Origin: Asticcacaulis sp. YBE204 | Lineage (GTDB): Bacteria > Pseudomonadota > Alphaproteobacteria > Caulobacterales > Caulobacteraceae | Direction of reading: 5' to 3' | Assembly (NCBI RefSeq): GCF_000495855.1 | Contig: NZ_AWGF01000009.1 | Coordinates: forward strand, 124,001 to 188,000 | Length of the DNA: 64,000 nucleotides | Shown here: in pieces, positions 8,675 to 18,504 of the stretch | Layout of the letters: each line of letters begins with the position of its first letter | Position numbering within the stretch: position 1 is the stretch's first letter | Program-made: the position numbers and the translations under genes | Notes under the pieces: generated by a model | Database searches by the model: none | Told to the model about the DNA's origin: nothing | What the model saw: only the letters and a program-made list of their open reading frames with translations

Positions 8675-8704
8675 TTGCGAATCCTAAAAAGTTAGCGCTA
8701 ACAT
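8675..8704 (+). promoter_or_regulatory. Promoter with embedded GTTAGCGCTAAC operator (site 2), upstream of the TonB receptor
   Basis: TTGCGA (8675-8680) and TAACAT (8699-8704) are 18 bp apart. The palindrome GTTAGCGCTAAC occupies 8691-8702 and again overlaps the -10 box. The predicted transcript would start near 8711 and carry an untranslated leader of about 460 nt. Confidence 0.75.
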
Positions 8705-8836
8705 ATGCTCAATCTGGCATGTCGCAATGAATGTGCCTGCAACGATAAAAATACTGGGGCGAAAATATGGATTCTGAAAAGCGGGCCGCGCGCCGCGATC
8801 TTCAACTCTCCGCGAGCGGCGCGTCGTTCCTTTCAC

Positions 8837-8864
8837 GCGCGATTTAACCGCAGGGGTCTGTTGC
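8837..8864 (+). promoter_or_regulatory. Leader element shared with the pectin operon leader (copy 1)
   Basis: A stretch reading GCGCGATTTAA then CCGCAGGGGTCTGTTGC is closely similar to 56425-56453, with four substitutions and one gap. Both copies lie 125-170 nt downstream of a promoter carrying the GTTAGCGCTAAC operator. It may be a processing or regulator-binding site in the mRNA. The function is unknown. Confidence 0.35.
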
Positions 8865-8996
8865 ACGAAATTATCTATTCCGGCTCGGGTTGGCGCTGCG
8901 CAGGCAGGCTTACTCAGGAGGGCGGCCCTGTGTCTTCAGGCCATCCCTCTATCCCTGAAACTTGCGCAACGGAGCCCCGGGCCCTCCCGCGCGCAG

Positions 8997-9025
8997 GCAG
9001 GTTGCGGTGAAAATCCGCAACCTGC
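8997..9025 (+). promoter_or_regulatory. Strong hairpin in the receptor leader
   Basis: GCAGGTTGCGG (8997-9007) and CCGCAACCTGC (9015-9025) form an 11-bp perfect stem with a 7-nt loop (TGAAAAT). No T run follows, so it is not a classical terminator. It may stabilise the leader or shape translation of the receptor. No known riboswitch motif was recognised. Confidence 0.5.
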
Positions 9026-9171
9026 GTCCTTTCCGAATTCGAGGCCGAGGCTTCGCATAACGCTTCCCGGTCAGGGGTTTGATTGGGAAAACCGCACGTC
9101 AGTCCGGAAGGGTTCATTCCGGAGGCGAAATAAAAAAGGCGCCGGTCTCACGGCGTAACGGAGGAAGAAAT

Positions 9172-12100
9172 ATGTCTAACAAACCCAGGACGCGTTTTGT
9201 ACGCTACCTCATGGCCGGCACCGGATTGGGTGTTCTGGCGCTTATGGGCGTCGGCAGCGGCGCTGTAGCTCAGGAAACTGCCAAAGGCGAGGAAACGACC
9301 GAAGTCGTCGTCGTCGGTGTCCGCGCGTCGCAGCAATCGGCGATCAACCGCAAGAAGAAGGCCAAGACGGCGACCGATTCGATCATCGCCGACGATGTCG
9401 GCTCGTTCCCGGACCGTAACCTAAACGAAGCCTTGTCGCGTATTCCCGGCATGGGGCTTCAACGGGGTGAAACCGGCGAAGGCGAAAGCTTCTCCTTACG
9501 CGGCAACTCCGCCGATCTGACGCGGGTCGAAATGGATGGCATGAGCACGGCGCCGAACGGCTTTGCCTTCGCGCAGGGCGGCGAAGGTCAGCGCGGCTCC
9601 GATCTACGCAACCTTCCGGCCGACCTGATCGCCAGCGTCGACGTGGTCAAGGGTCAGACCGCCGATCAGACCGAAGGCGGTCTGGGTGGTACCGTCCAGA
9701 TCAAGACGCGTTCGGCACTCGATTTCAAGAAACCGTACCTGTCCATGCGCGTGGCCGGCGAGCGCAACTCGCTGAGCGGCAAATGGGCGCCGGATATCAA
9801 TGTCGTCGCGTCGCGCAAGTTCTTCGACAACCGCCTGGGCGTGATCTTCAACCTGTCGTCGCGCAAATATCTGGGCGACAGCCATCAGGTCGCCAATGCC
9901 GGTGGCAACAACTGGGGCGGCTATATCCGTCAGATCGACTGGGACAATTCGCCGGAAAAGACCTTCACCTATAACCCGTCCGTGGTGGGCGGCGTCGATC
10001 AGAACGGCATCGCCTACGATGCGCCGATGCTGAGCTATAACACGACGACCGGTGGCAAGTTCAACACCAATTCGGCGCTGGACATCGTCACCAAGGCGGC
10101 CAACGCCAAGACCAAGGCCGAGTGTCTGTCTGCCTTTCCGTTATATACGGCGGCCCAGCTCGGTACGATCGCCGCCAGCACCAACAATAACGACCAGTCC
10201 GCCGCCCAGCAGCAGCGCATCCGCGAGCAGGTCAGCTGCCTGAACCAGTGGAACGACTATTCGCCGAATCAGGTGCGCGAAACCTGGCTTGAGGCCTATG
10301 AAGACCGCCTGACCTGGGATCTGCGTTTCGACTACCGCGTCAATGATAAGCTGTCGGTGTTCCTGAAGTATCAGGAAGTCGGCCGCCACATGAAGGAAAA
10401 TCGCTCGAACCGGAACCAGGGCGGCATCGTCCTGCAAACGGCGGCGGTCAACGGCGTCAGCACGCTGGCCCTGACCAACAATACCAATATCGCGATCGGC
10501 ACGCCCAACACCATCAGCCCGGTCGCCGGCAGCGGTTACTACCTCTATAATGCCGGGTTCCCGACGGCAGCTCTGGGTCTGGACAGCACGCAGGGCGGCT
10601 CCAACGTTCAGAATGGTTTCGCCGTCACCGGTCTGGTTGTCAATGTGAACCCCAATTCGGTCAAGGTCGATTCGAAGCACCACGTCACCGAGGTCGTCCT
10701 CGATAACACCAGCTACGTCATGGACCATATTCGCAATGACGAAATCCGCGACGAATCGACGGTTCAGTTCGGCGGCACCTATAAGGACGGGCCGCTGACG
10801 GTCGATTTTACCGTCGGCAATATCGAATCCTACTATTCGCGCTATGAAATGCGGGCGGGCACGACCAGCAGCCGCGTTACGGGCGCCAAGCTGTACGTCA
10901 AGGAAGACGGCAACTGGTTCTTCGACTACCCGGCGAACTACGACGTCAATGATCCCAACAACTTCATGCCCTATAATGCTTTGACAGGGACCGCAGCGGC
11001 CAACGCGGCGGCGGCGCTGTTCACCAACGCCATCCGCCTCGACTGGAACCCTAAGATCGTCGAATATAACGAAACCCAGGGCAAGCTCGACGCGGTCTAC
11101 CGCACGCCCGACCTGCCGTTCTTCAAGAGCTTCAAGATCGGCGGTTCGTGGCGCAAGCGCATCAACGACAAGTGGGACGGCGGCGGTTACGTCGCCAAGC
11201 CGGGCGTGACCGTGCCGACCAAGCAGCTTCGCGCCTCCATCCGCGGCTGCGACAATCAGGCGACGACCACGGTGGCCAACCGTTGCGAAAACTTCTACGG
11301 CTATATCCCGAACGCCACCACGACGACCAACTTCAACCACGGGACGCAGACCGTGACGCGCGCCCAGCTGGTCGAGCTGATCCGCAACAGCGTCCTGCCC
11401 AATAGCGGTGATTTCATGCCGGATTACGGCGCCTTCGCCGGGATGCAGCTGTGGAACTCGCTCGACCTCGAAAAGATGAAGGCGGGGATCGCCAATACGG
11501 ACATCTTCAATTTCGACTGCATGAAGACCTGTACGGCCAGCGACGGCAATGTCTATGAGATGCCGCGCTACAATACGTCCGAAGAGATCACCGCCGCCTA
11601 TTACGTCGTCGAATTCGAACAGGCCCTGCCCTGGGGCATGGAAATCGGCGGTAACTTCGGGGTTCGCGCGGTCAATACCAAGGTCGCCGCGACGGGCTTC
11701 GTGACGGTGGCTTCGACCCGCAAGAACATCACCGGCGTGCCGACCACGGAGTGGAACCCGAACGAAGGCTTTGGCCGCGTAACGACCACCTCGATCATCA
11801 AGCCCGTCGAGATTCAGCGCGAATATACCGACTGGATGCCGAGCTACAATCTGGCCTTCTGGCCGTTGGCCGACAAGCTGGTTCTGCGTTACAACTGGGC
11901 GAAGACCGTGGCCCCGCCGCGTATCGACCGCCTAATCCCTGCCGGGACCTGCACCATCGATCAGCGGACCGAGGATCGCTTCAACGCGGGCGAAACCGAG
12001 CTCGACATGGGCTGTACGACCTTCGGCAACCCGGCGCTGCTGCCGTTCCAGGCGACCAAGAACAACACCTCGATCGAATGGTATCCCAACAAGGACACCT

Positions 12101-12834
12101 ATGTGTCGCTGGCCTATTACCGTCAGAAGATCAAGGTCGGGCGTGAAATCACCCAGGCTCTGGCCGATGTGCCGCTGTTCTCGGGTACCGACGAGATCGA
12201 CCCGGCGACGGGCCGCCCGCTGTCGGACTTCACCTTCAACTACTCGACCTATATCAACGGGCCGGGTGAAACGCAGTCGGGCTGGGAATTCTCGACCAAG
12301 ACGGCCTTCACCTTCCTGCCGTGGAAGTTCCGTTACATGGGCGCCGACTTCAACTACTCGACCAACAAGTCGAGCGGTGGCGGCTGGATCGACCCGATCA
12401 CCGGTGAAAGCCTCGGCGCGTCGAACCGTCCGGACTACTTCGCCAATCTGGCGATCTGGTACGACGACGGCAAGACCAATGCCCGTATCGCCTATCAAAA
12501 GAAGGCTCAGGTCTTCGACTGCGTATCCTCGTGCGGACGCAGCGATGGGGGGGTCTACAGCTTCCCGATCAACAACCCGGTGCGCGTGGTCAACATGCCG
12601 TACAACCCCGGCGAACCCTTCTACTACGAAGAAAACGCCTATCTCGACGCCAAGGTGACGCACAAGGTCAGCCCCGGTGTGGAAGTCTACTGGGAAGGCC
12701 GCAACCTGCTGCGGCAGGCCAATGTCCGCTTAGGCGCCCAGACGCGCGGCTTCGCCGATATCAGCCGGACGCCGTGGTTCGAGCAATACGGTGGCCGTCG
12801 CTTCACGGTCGGCCTGATCTACAAGATGCAATAG
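9172..12834 (+). CDS. Large TonB-dependent receptor, probably for plant oligosaccharides
   Basis: This 1220-residue outer-membrane receptor should carry out TonB-driven uptake. The ATG at 9172 follows a strong GGAGGA (9160-9165). The signal peptide ends near VAQETAK and is followed by a TonB-box-like TEVVVVG. The plug (about residues 50-200) has the family features FPDRNLNEALSRIPGM, FSLRGNSADLTRVEMDGM and VDVVKGQTADQTEGGLGGTVQIKT. The remainder is barrel, ending FTVGLIYKMQ. This plug type is common in Caulobacteraceae and Xanthomonadaceae receptors found beside glycoside hydrolases. The shared operator at 8691 ties it to xylose/pectin use; the exact ligand is unknown. A bidirectional terminator follows. 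Confidence 0.92.
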   Translation: MSNKPRTRFVRYLMAGTGLGVLALMGVGSGAVAQETAKGEETTEVVVVGVRASQQSAINRKKKAKTATDSIIADDVGSFPDRNLNEALSRIPGMGLQRGETGEGESFSLRGNSADLTRVEMDGMSTAPNGFAFAQGGEGQRGSDLRNLPADLIASVDVVKGQTADQTEGGLGGTVQIKTRSALDFKKPYLSMRVAGERNSLSGKWAPDINVVASRKFFDNRLGVIFNLSSRKYLGDSHQVANAGGNNWGGYIRQIDWDNSPEKTFTYNPSVVGGVDQNGIAYDAPMLSYNTTTGGKFNTNSALDIVTKAANAKTKAECLSAFPLYTAAQLGTIAASTNNNDQSAAQQQRIREQVSCLNQWNDYSPNQVRETWLEAYEDRLTWDLRFDYRVNDKLSVFLKYQEVGRHMKENRSNRNQGGIVLQTAAVNGVSTLALTNNTNIAIGTPNTISPVAGSGYYLYNAGFPTAALGLDSTQGGSNVQNGFAVTGLVVNVNPNSVKVDSKHHVTEVVLDNTSYVMDHIRNDEIRDESTVQFGGTYKDGPLTVDFTVGNIESYYSRYEMRAGTTSSRVTGAKLYVKEDGNWFFDYPANYDVNDPNNFMPYNALTGTAAANAAAALFTNAIRLDWNPKIVEYNETQGKLDAVYRTPDLPFFKSFKIGGSWRKRINDKWDGGGYVAKPGVTVPTKQLRASIRGCDNQATTTVANRCENFYGYIPNATTTTNFNHGTQTVTRAQLVELIRNSVLPNSGDFMPDYGAFAGMQLWNSLDLEKMKAGIANTDIFNFDCMKTCTASDGNVYEMPRYNTSEEITAAYYVVEFEQALPWGMEIGGNFGVRAVNTKVAATGFVTVASTRKNITGVPTTEWNPNEGFGRVTTTSIIKPVEIQREYTDWMPSYNLAFWPLADKLVLRYNWAKTVAPPRIDRLIPAGTCTIDQRTEDRFNAGETELDMGCTTFGNPALLPFQATKNNTSIEWYPNKDTYVSLAYYRQKIKVGREITQALADVPLFSGTDEIDPATGRPLSDFTFNYSTYINGPGETQSGWEFSTKTAFTFLPWKFRYMGADFNYSTNKSSGGGWIDPITGESLGASNRPDYFANLAIWYDDGKTNARIAYQKKAQVFDCVSSCGRSDGGVYSFPINNPVRVVNMPYNPGEPFYYEENAYLDAKVTHKVSPGVEVYWEGRNLLRQANVRLGAQTRGFADISRTPWFEQYGGRRFTVGLIYKMQ

Positions 12835-12842
12835 GCTGCAAG

Positions 12843-12876
12843 AAAACCCCCGCCGGACAGTCCGGCGGGGGTTTTT
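12843..12876. terminator. Bidirectional rho-independent terminator
   Basis: AACCCCCGCCGGA (12845-12857) pairs with TCCGGCGGGGGTT (12861-12873), flanked by A4 and T5. It serves both the receptor (plus) and scoB (minus). Confidence 0.93.
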
Positions 12877-12895
12877 CAGGGCGCTTGAACCGATA

Positions 12896-13537
12896 TCAGA
12901 TGGCAACCTCGTAGGCGGCTTCGGTCTTTGCGGCGATCTCTTCCAGCGTCACGTCGGGCGCCAGTTCGATCAGGCGCAGGCCAGACCCATCCGGCTTCAC
13001 CTCGAACACACCGAGCGTCGAGATAATCAGGCTGACCACCTGCGTGCCGGTCAGCGGCAGGGTGCAGGCCTTGAGCACCTTGGATTCGCCGTGCTTGTTG
13101 GCGTGTTCCATGACGACGACGACCTTCTTGACGCCCGCCACGAGGTCCATCGCGCCGCCCATGCCCTTGACCAGCTTGCCGGGGATCATCCAGTTGGCGA
13201 TGTCGCCGTTTTCGGCCACTTCCATCGCCCCCAGAATGGTCAGGTCGATATGGCCGCCGCGGATCATGGCGAACGAATCCGACGACGAGAAATAGGCGGT
13301 TTCCGGCAATTCGGTGATGGTCTGCTTGCCCGCATTGATCAGGTCGGGGTCGACCTCATCATCGTAGGGGAATGGGCCCATGCCCAGCATACCGTTTTCC
13401 GACTGAAAGGTCACCGTCATGCCGTCGGGGATGTGATTGGCCACCAGGGTCGGGATGCCGATGCCGAGATTGACGTAGAAGCCGTCTTTCAACTCTTTTG
13501 CCGCGCGCATGGCGAGGTCGTCGCGTGTCCAGGGCAT
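12896..13537 (-). CDS. scoB: 3-oxoacid CoA-transferase, subunit B
   Basis: This beta subunit of succinyl-CoA:3-oxoacid CoA-transferase transfers CoA from succinyl-CoA to acetoacetate in the cytoplasm. The 213 residues are full length for the family. The catalytic Glu47 is visible in the conserved SENGMLGMG. The gene starts one base after the scoA stop (TAG, G, ATG), so the two subunits are translationally coupled. It is the last gene of the minus-strand run and ends at the shared terminator at 12843. Confidence 0.93.
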   Translation of the reverse strand: MPWTRDDLAMRAAKELKDGFYVNLGIGIPTLVANHIPDGMTVTFQSENGMLGMGPFPYDDEVDPDLINAGKQTITELPETAYFSSSDSFAMIRGGHIDLTILGAMEVAENGDIANWMIPGKLVKGMGGAMDLVAGVKKVVVVMEHANKHGESKVLKACTLPLTGTQVVSLIISTLGVFEVKPDGSGLRLIELAPDVTLEEIAAKTEAAYEVAI

Positions 13538-13538
13538 C

Positions 13539-14270
13539 CTAGTTCTCCGTTCCGGCGGCAGCGGTTTCAGGGGCGCGCTGACGCACCGTGCGTTGTTCGA
13601 TGCGCTTCTCGAACGTGCCTTGAATCAGGCGGTCGACATAGACGCCCGGCGTATGGATGCTGTCCGGATCGAGCGAACCGACCGGTACGATTTCCTCGAC
13701 CTCGACGACGCAGACCTTGCCTGCCGTCGCCATCATCGGGTTGAAGTTGCGCGCCGTCTTGCGGAAGATCAGATTGCCCCGCTCGTCGGCTTTCCACGCC
13801 TTGACGATCGACAGGTCGGCGACCAGGCCCGTCTCAAGAACGTAGGTTTTACCGTTGAATTCTTTCAGTTCCTTGCCTTCGGCCACCAGCGTGCCCACGC
13901 CTGTCGCCGTATAGAAACCGGGGATGCCCGCACCACCGGCGCGGATGCGTTCGGCCAGTGTGCCTTGCGGATTGAACTCAAGTTCCAATTCGCCGCTGAG
14001 GTACTGACGCTCGAATTCCTTGTTCTCGCCGACATAGGACGAGATCATCTTTTTGATCTGCCGCGTATTGAGCAACGCGCCCAGACCGAAACCATCGACC
14101 CCGGCATTGTTGGAAATGGCGGTGATCCCGGTCGTGCCGGTGTCGCGCAGGGCGGCGATCAGGTTTTCGGGGATGCCGCACAGGCCAAAGCCGCCCGCCA
14201 TGACGGTCATGCCGTCGAAGGTCAGGCCTTCCAAAGCACTTTTGGCGTCGGGATATATCTTGCTGGCCAT
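13539..14270 (-). CDS. scoA: 3-oxoacid CoA-transferase, subunit A
   Basis: This 243-residue alpha subunit partners scoB. Family motifs are [19 protein letters not shown] (CoA-binding), ISNNAG and [26 protein letters not shown]. The ATG at 14270 is preceded by AGGAGGT at ideal spacing, so the 16-residue upstream extension is not used. The 82-bp gap to the reductase gene contains an inverted repeat ATGCGG-N7-CCGCAT (14324-14342) that could mark a separate promoter or operator for scoAB. Confidence 0.94.
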   Translation of the reverse strand: MASKIYPDAKSALEGLTFDGMTVMAGGFGLCGIPENLIAALRDTGTTGITAISNNAGVDGFGLGALLNTRQIKKMISSYVGENKEFERQYLSGELELEFNPQGTLAERIRAGGAGIPGFYTATGVGTLVAEGKELKEFNGKTYVLETGLVADLSIVKAWKADERGNLIFRKTARNFNPMMATAGKVCVVEVEEIVPVGSLDPDSIHTPGVYVDRLIQGTFEKRIEQRTVRQRAPETAAAGTEN

Positions 14271-14352
14271 GCGGCACACCTCCTGATTTACGACGAACCT
14301 AAGCCGAAACGCGACCACCTGTCATGCGGAATAATGCCGCATCGCAACAACT

Positions 14353-15579
14353 TTACCGGGCCGTTTGCAGATAGGGTTTGAGCGAGGCCTCGGCATCTGC
14401 AATGACGGCATCGTCCAGCGCCACGCCCTTGGCGATCAGTTGTTTGCCCGCCATGAAATCGGCGGGACGATTGACGGCTTCTACGCAGATCAACTGTTGA
14501 TCTGTATTCAGATGGAAGACGCTGAACGCCCCCTTCGCCGGGTCGCCGCGCGTGACCAGTTTGGCGTCCGGGCGGGTGATCCCGGCGATCTGAAGCTTGT
14601 AGTCGTACTGATCGGACCAGAACCACGGCACTTCGGGCGGCGGAGCCTTGAAGCCGGTGATGGCGGCAGCGGCCTGCTTGGCCTGTTCCAGCGCATTGGG
14701 CACGCTTTCCAGCCGGTAGCGGCCCTCATAATAAGGCTTGATTTCGCGCGAGGTCACGTCGCCAATGGCGAAGACATCCGTCGCGGAGGTGCGGGCTTCG
14801 GAATCAACGATGATCCCGTTTGCACAAGCGATCCCGGCGGCCTGAGCCAGATCGTCGGCGGGCAGGGCGCCGATGCCCACCAGCAGCACGTCGAACCCGT
14901 GTGTCGTGCCGTCGGCCATATGGACGTTTTTGCGGTCGCCGTGGGCGCTGACGCCGACGATCTCGGCCCCGGTGATCAGATCGACGCCATTGTCGCGATG
15001 GATTCGCGTGAACGCGTCGGACAAAACGCGCGATGCCACGCGGGCCAGAATGCGCGGTTCGCGCTCGAACACCGTCACGGCACAGCCGAGCTTGCGTGCC
15101 GAGGCGGCGACTTCGAGCCCGACATAGCCCGCACCGATCAGGCCGATATGGCGGCCTGCGCTCAGGTGCGGCTTGAGCCATTCAGCATCGGCCATGGTGC
15201 GCAACAGGTGATAGGGTGTCTCATCCGCGCCGGGGCAGCCGAACGGACGCGCCCTGGAGCCGGTGGCGATGATCAGGTGGTCATAAACCGTTTGTTCGCC
15301 GTTGACGGTGACGGTTTTATCCGTTGTATCAATGGCTTCGACGCTTGTGTTCAGCCAGACGGCGATATCGGCTTCGTCGTAGAATTCTTGCGGCCTCAGA
15401 TAGAGGTCGTCGCCGGACGCCTCGCCTTTGAGCCACGCTTTCGACAGGGGCGGGCGCTGATAGGGCAGGTCCGGCTCGGCACCGATAAGGGTAATCTCGC
15501 CCTCATAGCCGTATTGACGCAGGAAGGCCGCCGCCGATCCGCCGGCATGGCCCGCGCCGATGATGACGACCCCGCTCAC
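14353..15579 (-). CDS. FAD-dependent NAD(P)H:ferredoxin reductase (rubredoxin/putidaredoxin reductase type)
   Basis: This 408-residue cytoplasmic flavoprotein should pass electrons from NAD(P)H to a ferredoxin. The FAD-binding Rossmann motif starts the protein (VVIIGAGHAGGSAAAFL). PYQRPPLSKAWLKG, a second dinucleotide motif (IGLIGAGYVGLEVA) and VFAIGDV are all present, and the C-terminal reductase domain begins near VPWFWSDQYDYKLQIAG. The GTG at 15579 is chosen because GAAGGA lies upstream and it falls just after the folD stop; a longer reading overlaps folD out of frame. The ferredoxin partner is not in this window, so its pathway is unknown. Confidence 0.88.
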   Translation of the reverse strand: MSGVVIIGAGHAGGSAAAFLRQYGYEGEITLIGAEPDLPYQRPPLSKAWLKGEASGDDLYLRPQEFYDEADIAVWLNTSVEAIDTTDKTVTVNGEQTVYDHLIIATGSRARPFGCPGADETPYHLLRTMADAEWLKPHLSAGRHIGLIGAGYVGLEVAASARKLGCAVTVFEREPRILARVASRVLSDAFTRIHRDNGVDLITGAEIVGVSAHGDRKNVHMADGTTHGFDVLLVGIGALPADDLAQAAGIACANGIIVDSEARTSATDVFAIGDVTSREIKPYYEGRYRLESVPNALEQAKQAAAAITGFKAPPPEVPWFWSDQYDYKLQIAGITRPDAKLVTRGDPAKGAFSVFHLNTDQQLICVEAVNRPADFMAGKQLIAKGVALDDAVIADAEASLKPYLQTAR

Positions 15580-15581
15580 GC

Positions 15582-16487
15582 TCAGATATCCTTCGGGGCG
15601 GGCAGGCTGTGTTGCAGGCACGCCGCGTGCAGGGTGTTGTTGAGCAGACAGGCGATGGTCATCGGCCCGACGCCCTTGGGGACCGGTGTAATCGCCGTGG
15701 CGTGGGGCAGGGCGGCGTCGAAATCGACATCGCCGACGATCTTGCTTTTGCCATCGACTTCGATGCGGTTGATGCCGACATCGATCACATAGGCACCGTC
15801 CTTGACCCAGTCGCCCTGAATGAACTTCGGACGCCCGACGGCGGCGACGAGGATATCGGCACCACGACACACGGCGGGCAGGTCTTTGGTGCGCGAATGG
15901 GCGATGGTGACGGTGCAGTTTTCATTGAGCAGAAGCTGCGCCATCGGCTTGCCGACGATGTTCGAGCGCCCCACGATGACGGCGTTGAGGCCCGACAGAT
16001 TGCCGTCCCCATGCGTCTTGATCGCGTCTTTCAACAGCATCAGCGAACCCAGCGGCGTACAGGGTACGATAGCATCGAGCCCGACCGCCAGACGTCCGGC
16101 GTTCTGCACATGGAAGCCGTCGACGTCTTTCAGCGGGTCGATGGCGTCGATGACCTTGAGCGACGACATATGCGAAGGCAGCGGCAATTGAACCAGAATG
16201 CCGTTGACCGTCGCATCGGCGTTCAACTCGGCGATCAGGGCCAGCAGATCGGCTTCGGAGGTCGTGTCGGGGAGGGTGATGGTGCGCGATTCCATGCCGA
16301 TGGCTTTTGTCGTTTCGCCCTTGTTCTTGACATAGATCTGGCTGGCCGGGTCTTCACCGACGATGACCACCACCAGACACGGCGTCAGGCCGTGCTCGGC
16401 CTTCAGCGCGGCGACCTTTTCGCCCAACCGCTCGCGCAGGCCCTTCGCATAGCCGAAGCCGTCGATAATATTGCCACGGGTTGCCAT
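15582..16487 (-). CDS. folD: Bifunctional methylenetetrahydrofolate dehydrogenase/cyclohydrolase
   Basis: FolD interconverts 5,10-methylene-THF, methenyl-THF and 10-formyl-THF in one-carbon metabolism. The 301 residues contain the catalytic lysine motif [16 protein letters not shown], the substrate loop [25 protein letters not shown], and the NADP-binding [14 protein letters not shown]. The ATG at 16487 has AGGAG upstream; reading further upstream would overlap the amidohydrolase gene. The neighbouring formylglutamate hydrolase releases formate, a one-carbon unit, which gives the pairing some metabolic sense (inference). Confidence 0.96.
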   Translation of the reverse strand: MATRGNIIDGFGYAKGLRERLGEKVAALKAEHGLTPCLVVVIVGEDPASQIYVKNKGETTKAIGMESRTITLPDTTSEADLLALIAELNADATVNGILVQLPLPSHMSSLKVIDAIDPLKDVDGFHVQNAGRLAVGLDAIVPCTPLGSLMLLKDAIKTHGDGNLSGLNAVIVGRSNIVGKPMAQLLLNENCTVTIAHSRTKDLPAVCRGADILVAAVGRPKFIQGDWVKDGAYVIDVGINRIEVDGKSKIVGDVDFDAALPHATAITPVPKGVGPMTIACLLNNTLHAACLQHSLPAPKDI

Positions 16488-16522
16488 TGAGCTGCTCCTG
16501 AAACGCTTGGAAGGAATGGCGC

Positions 16523-17338
16523 TCACTTGGCCTGTTTTGCCGCCGAAATCAAGGTCTCCACCAGCGGTTTCAACGTCTCGGACAAGGCGCGCGCGCGTTC
16601 GGCGCCGTAGGTCGTCGGATCGCTCATGTCGAGATAGCAGCTTTGCACGATCTCGATCTGCAAGGCATAGACGCGGTCTTCCGGGCGACCGTGGCCGCGC
16701 GTGGTGAAGCCGCCCTTGAAACGTCCGTCGAGCACGCTGGAATAGGCGGTAGTTCTCGCCATCCAGCCTTGCAGGGCGTCGAGCACGTCCGGCGGACAGG
16801 TGCGTCCCGAATCCGTGCCGAAACTGAGGTCGGGCAGGGCGCCTTCGAACAGAGTGGGGATAGAAGGCCGTATCGAATGGGCGTCGATCAGCAGCGCAAA
16901 GCCGTGCCGTTCGCGCGCGGCTTCGAGCAATTCTTCCAGTTTCGCATGATAGGGCCACCAGTAGTGCTGACGGCGGCGGTTGATCTCGGCCTCGGACGGC
17001 GCGTCACTCGCATAGATGGGGCGCAGATCGAAATCGGTCAGCGGGCACATCCCCGTCTCGAACTGACCCGGATAGAGCGGCGCGGAATTGGGGTCGCGAT
17101 TAAGATCGACCACATAGCGCGAATGGGTGGCGAACAGGGTCGATGCGCCCAGTTCCGGCGCAAAATCGTACAGTCGATGGACGTGGAAATCGGTCTCCAT
17201 CACCGAGCGTCCGACATCGTTCAGTTGCGCCGCGATATCCGGCGGCAGGTACGTCCCCACATGCGGCGCGGCGACAACCAGCGGCCCGTCGCCCTGATGA
17301 ACCGTGAAAATATCCGTAGGCTGAATATCGGAAGTCAT
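16523..17338 (-). CDS. N-formylglutamate amidohydrolase (deformylase)
   Basis: This 271-residue protein belongs to the N-formylglutamate amidohydrolase family, which hydrolyses N-formyl-L-glutamate to glutamate and formate. Recognisable blocks are [37 protein letters not shown] (likely metal-binding Asp/His) and [14 protein letters not shown]. The ATG at 17338 is used because the family begins shortly before [13 protein letters not shown]; its ribosome-binding site is weak, and an upstream GTG at 17380 is possible. No other histidine-degradation genes are adjacent, so it may act on other formylated amides. It lies between aroB and folD. Confidence 0.85.
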   Translation of the reverse strand: MTSDIQPTDIFTVHQGDGPLVVAAPHVGTYLPPDIAAQLNDVGRSVMETDFHVHRLYDFAPELGASTLFATHSRYVVDLNRDPNSAPLYPGQFETGMCPLTDFDLRPIYASDAPSEAEINRRRQHYWWPYHAKLEELLEAARERHGFALLIDAHSIRPSIPTLFEGALPDLSFGTDSGRTCPPDVLDALQGWMARTTAYSSVLDGRFKGGFTTRGHGRPEDRVYALQIEIVQSCYLDMSDPTTYGAERARALSETLKPLVETLISAAKQAK

Positions 17339-17391
17339 GATCACAGTTGAGATCAGCTCGCCCGGCTTGTCAACGCACACATCGCTTTCCG

Positions 17392-18504
17392 TCAGGCCGT
17401 GGCGCCTTCGCTGATCAGGAAGTCGCGAATCGAATCGGAAGGCACATCCTTGGCGACAAACGCTTCACCGATCGCCTTGACCAAGACGAAGACCAGCTTG
17501 CCGCCCTCGGCCTTCTTGTCGTGGCCCATATGTTTGATCAGCACATCCGCGCCGAAGGCGGCATTGCGGATATGGTGCATGTGGGTCGGCAGGCCCGCCT
17601 GAGCGATAGCGGCCACGGCGCGGTCGGCTTCGGCCTGATCGCACAGGCCCATGCGGGCGCTGTAGCGGAAGGCCATGCCCATGCCGATGGCCACGGCCTC
17701 ACCGTGCAGCAGCGTGTCGCCGAAGCCCAGTTCGGCTTCCAGCGCGTGACCGAAGGTGTGCCCCAGATTGAGCAGGGCGCGTTGCCCGCCTTCGCGCTCG
17801 TCGGCGGCGACGATCTCGGCCTTCATTTCGACGCTGCGCGACACCGCGTATTCGATGGCCGCGGGCTCCAATGCCAGTACGGCCTGATCGTTGGCCTCCA
17901 GCCAGTCGAAGAAGGCACGATCGCCCAGCAGGCCGTACTTGATCACCTCGGCATAGCCGCAGCGGATGTCGCGCACCGGCAAGGTCTTGAGCAGATCGAG
18001 GTCACACAGGACCAGACGCGGCTGATGAAACGCGCCGATCAGGTTTTTGCCCTTGGGGTGGTCGATGGCGGTCTTGCCGCCGACGCTCGAATCGACCTGC
18101 GCCAGCACCGTCGTCGGGATCTGGATGAAGTCGATGCCGCGCATATAGACCGAGGCCGCGAACCCCGTCAGGTCGCCGATGACGCCGCCGCCGAGCGCGA
18201 TCACCACGTCCTTGCGGTCAAGTCCCGCATCGACCAGCGCGTCGGTCAGGTCTTTCAGGCCGTCCCAGCCCTTGGTCTCTTCTCCCGCAGGCAGGGTGAC
18301 GACGGGGGCGGTGATGCCATCCGCTTCCAGCGCCACCGAAAGGGTTTCTGCGTGCAGAGGGCCGACGTGGCTATCCGTGACGATCAGAGTGCGGCGGTTC
18401 TTGAGAAACGGCGTCACGCGCGCGGCCAGGGTCTGGGTCAGGCCGGGGCCGACCTCGACGTCATAGGCGCGAAAGCCGTCTCCGGAAACAGGGATAGTAC
18501 TCAT
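17392..18504 (-). CDS. aroB: 3-dehydroquinate synthase
   Basis: This cytoplasmic enzyme closes DAHP to 3-dehydroquinate, the second step of the shikimate pathway. The 370 residues show the NAD-binding [19 protein letters not shown], the active-site [20 protein letters not shown], and the metal-binding [11 protein letters not shown] with HGEAVAIGM. The start overlaps the aroK stop by four bases (ATGA), so the two shikimate genes are coupled, as in many alphaproteobacteria. Confidence 0.97.
   Translation of the reverse strand: MSTIPVSGDGFRAYDVEVGPGLTQTLAARVTPFLKNRRTLIVTDSHVGPLHAETLSVALEADGITAPVVTLPAGEETKGWDGLKDLTDALVDAGLDRKDVVIALGGGVIGDLTGFAASVYMRGIDFIQIPTTVLAQVDSSVGGKTAIDHPKGKNLIGAFHQPRLVLCDLDLLKTLPVRDIRCGYAEVIKYGLLGDRAFFDWLEANDQAVLALEPAAIEYAVSRSVEMKAEIVAADEREGGQRALLNLGHTFGHALEAELGFGDTLLHGEAVAIGMGMAFRYSARMGLCDQAEADRAVAAIAQAGLPTHMHHIRNAAFGADVLIKHMGHDKKAEGGKLVFVLVKAIGEAFVAKDVPSDSIRDFLISEGATA

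Noticed and set aside
8703-9171. A cobalamin or other known riboswitch in the TonB receptor leader.
   Set aside because: No B12-box-like or other conserved riboswitch core could be recognised; only generic hairpins are present.
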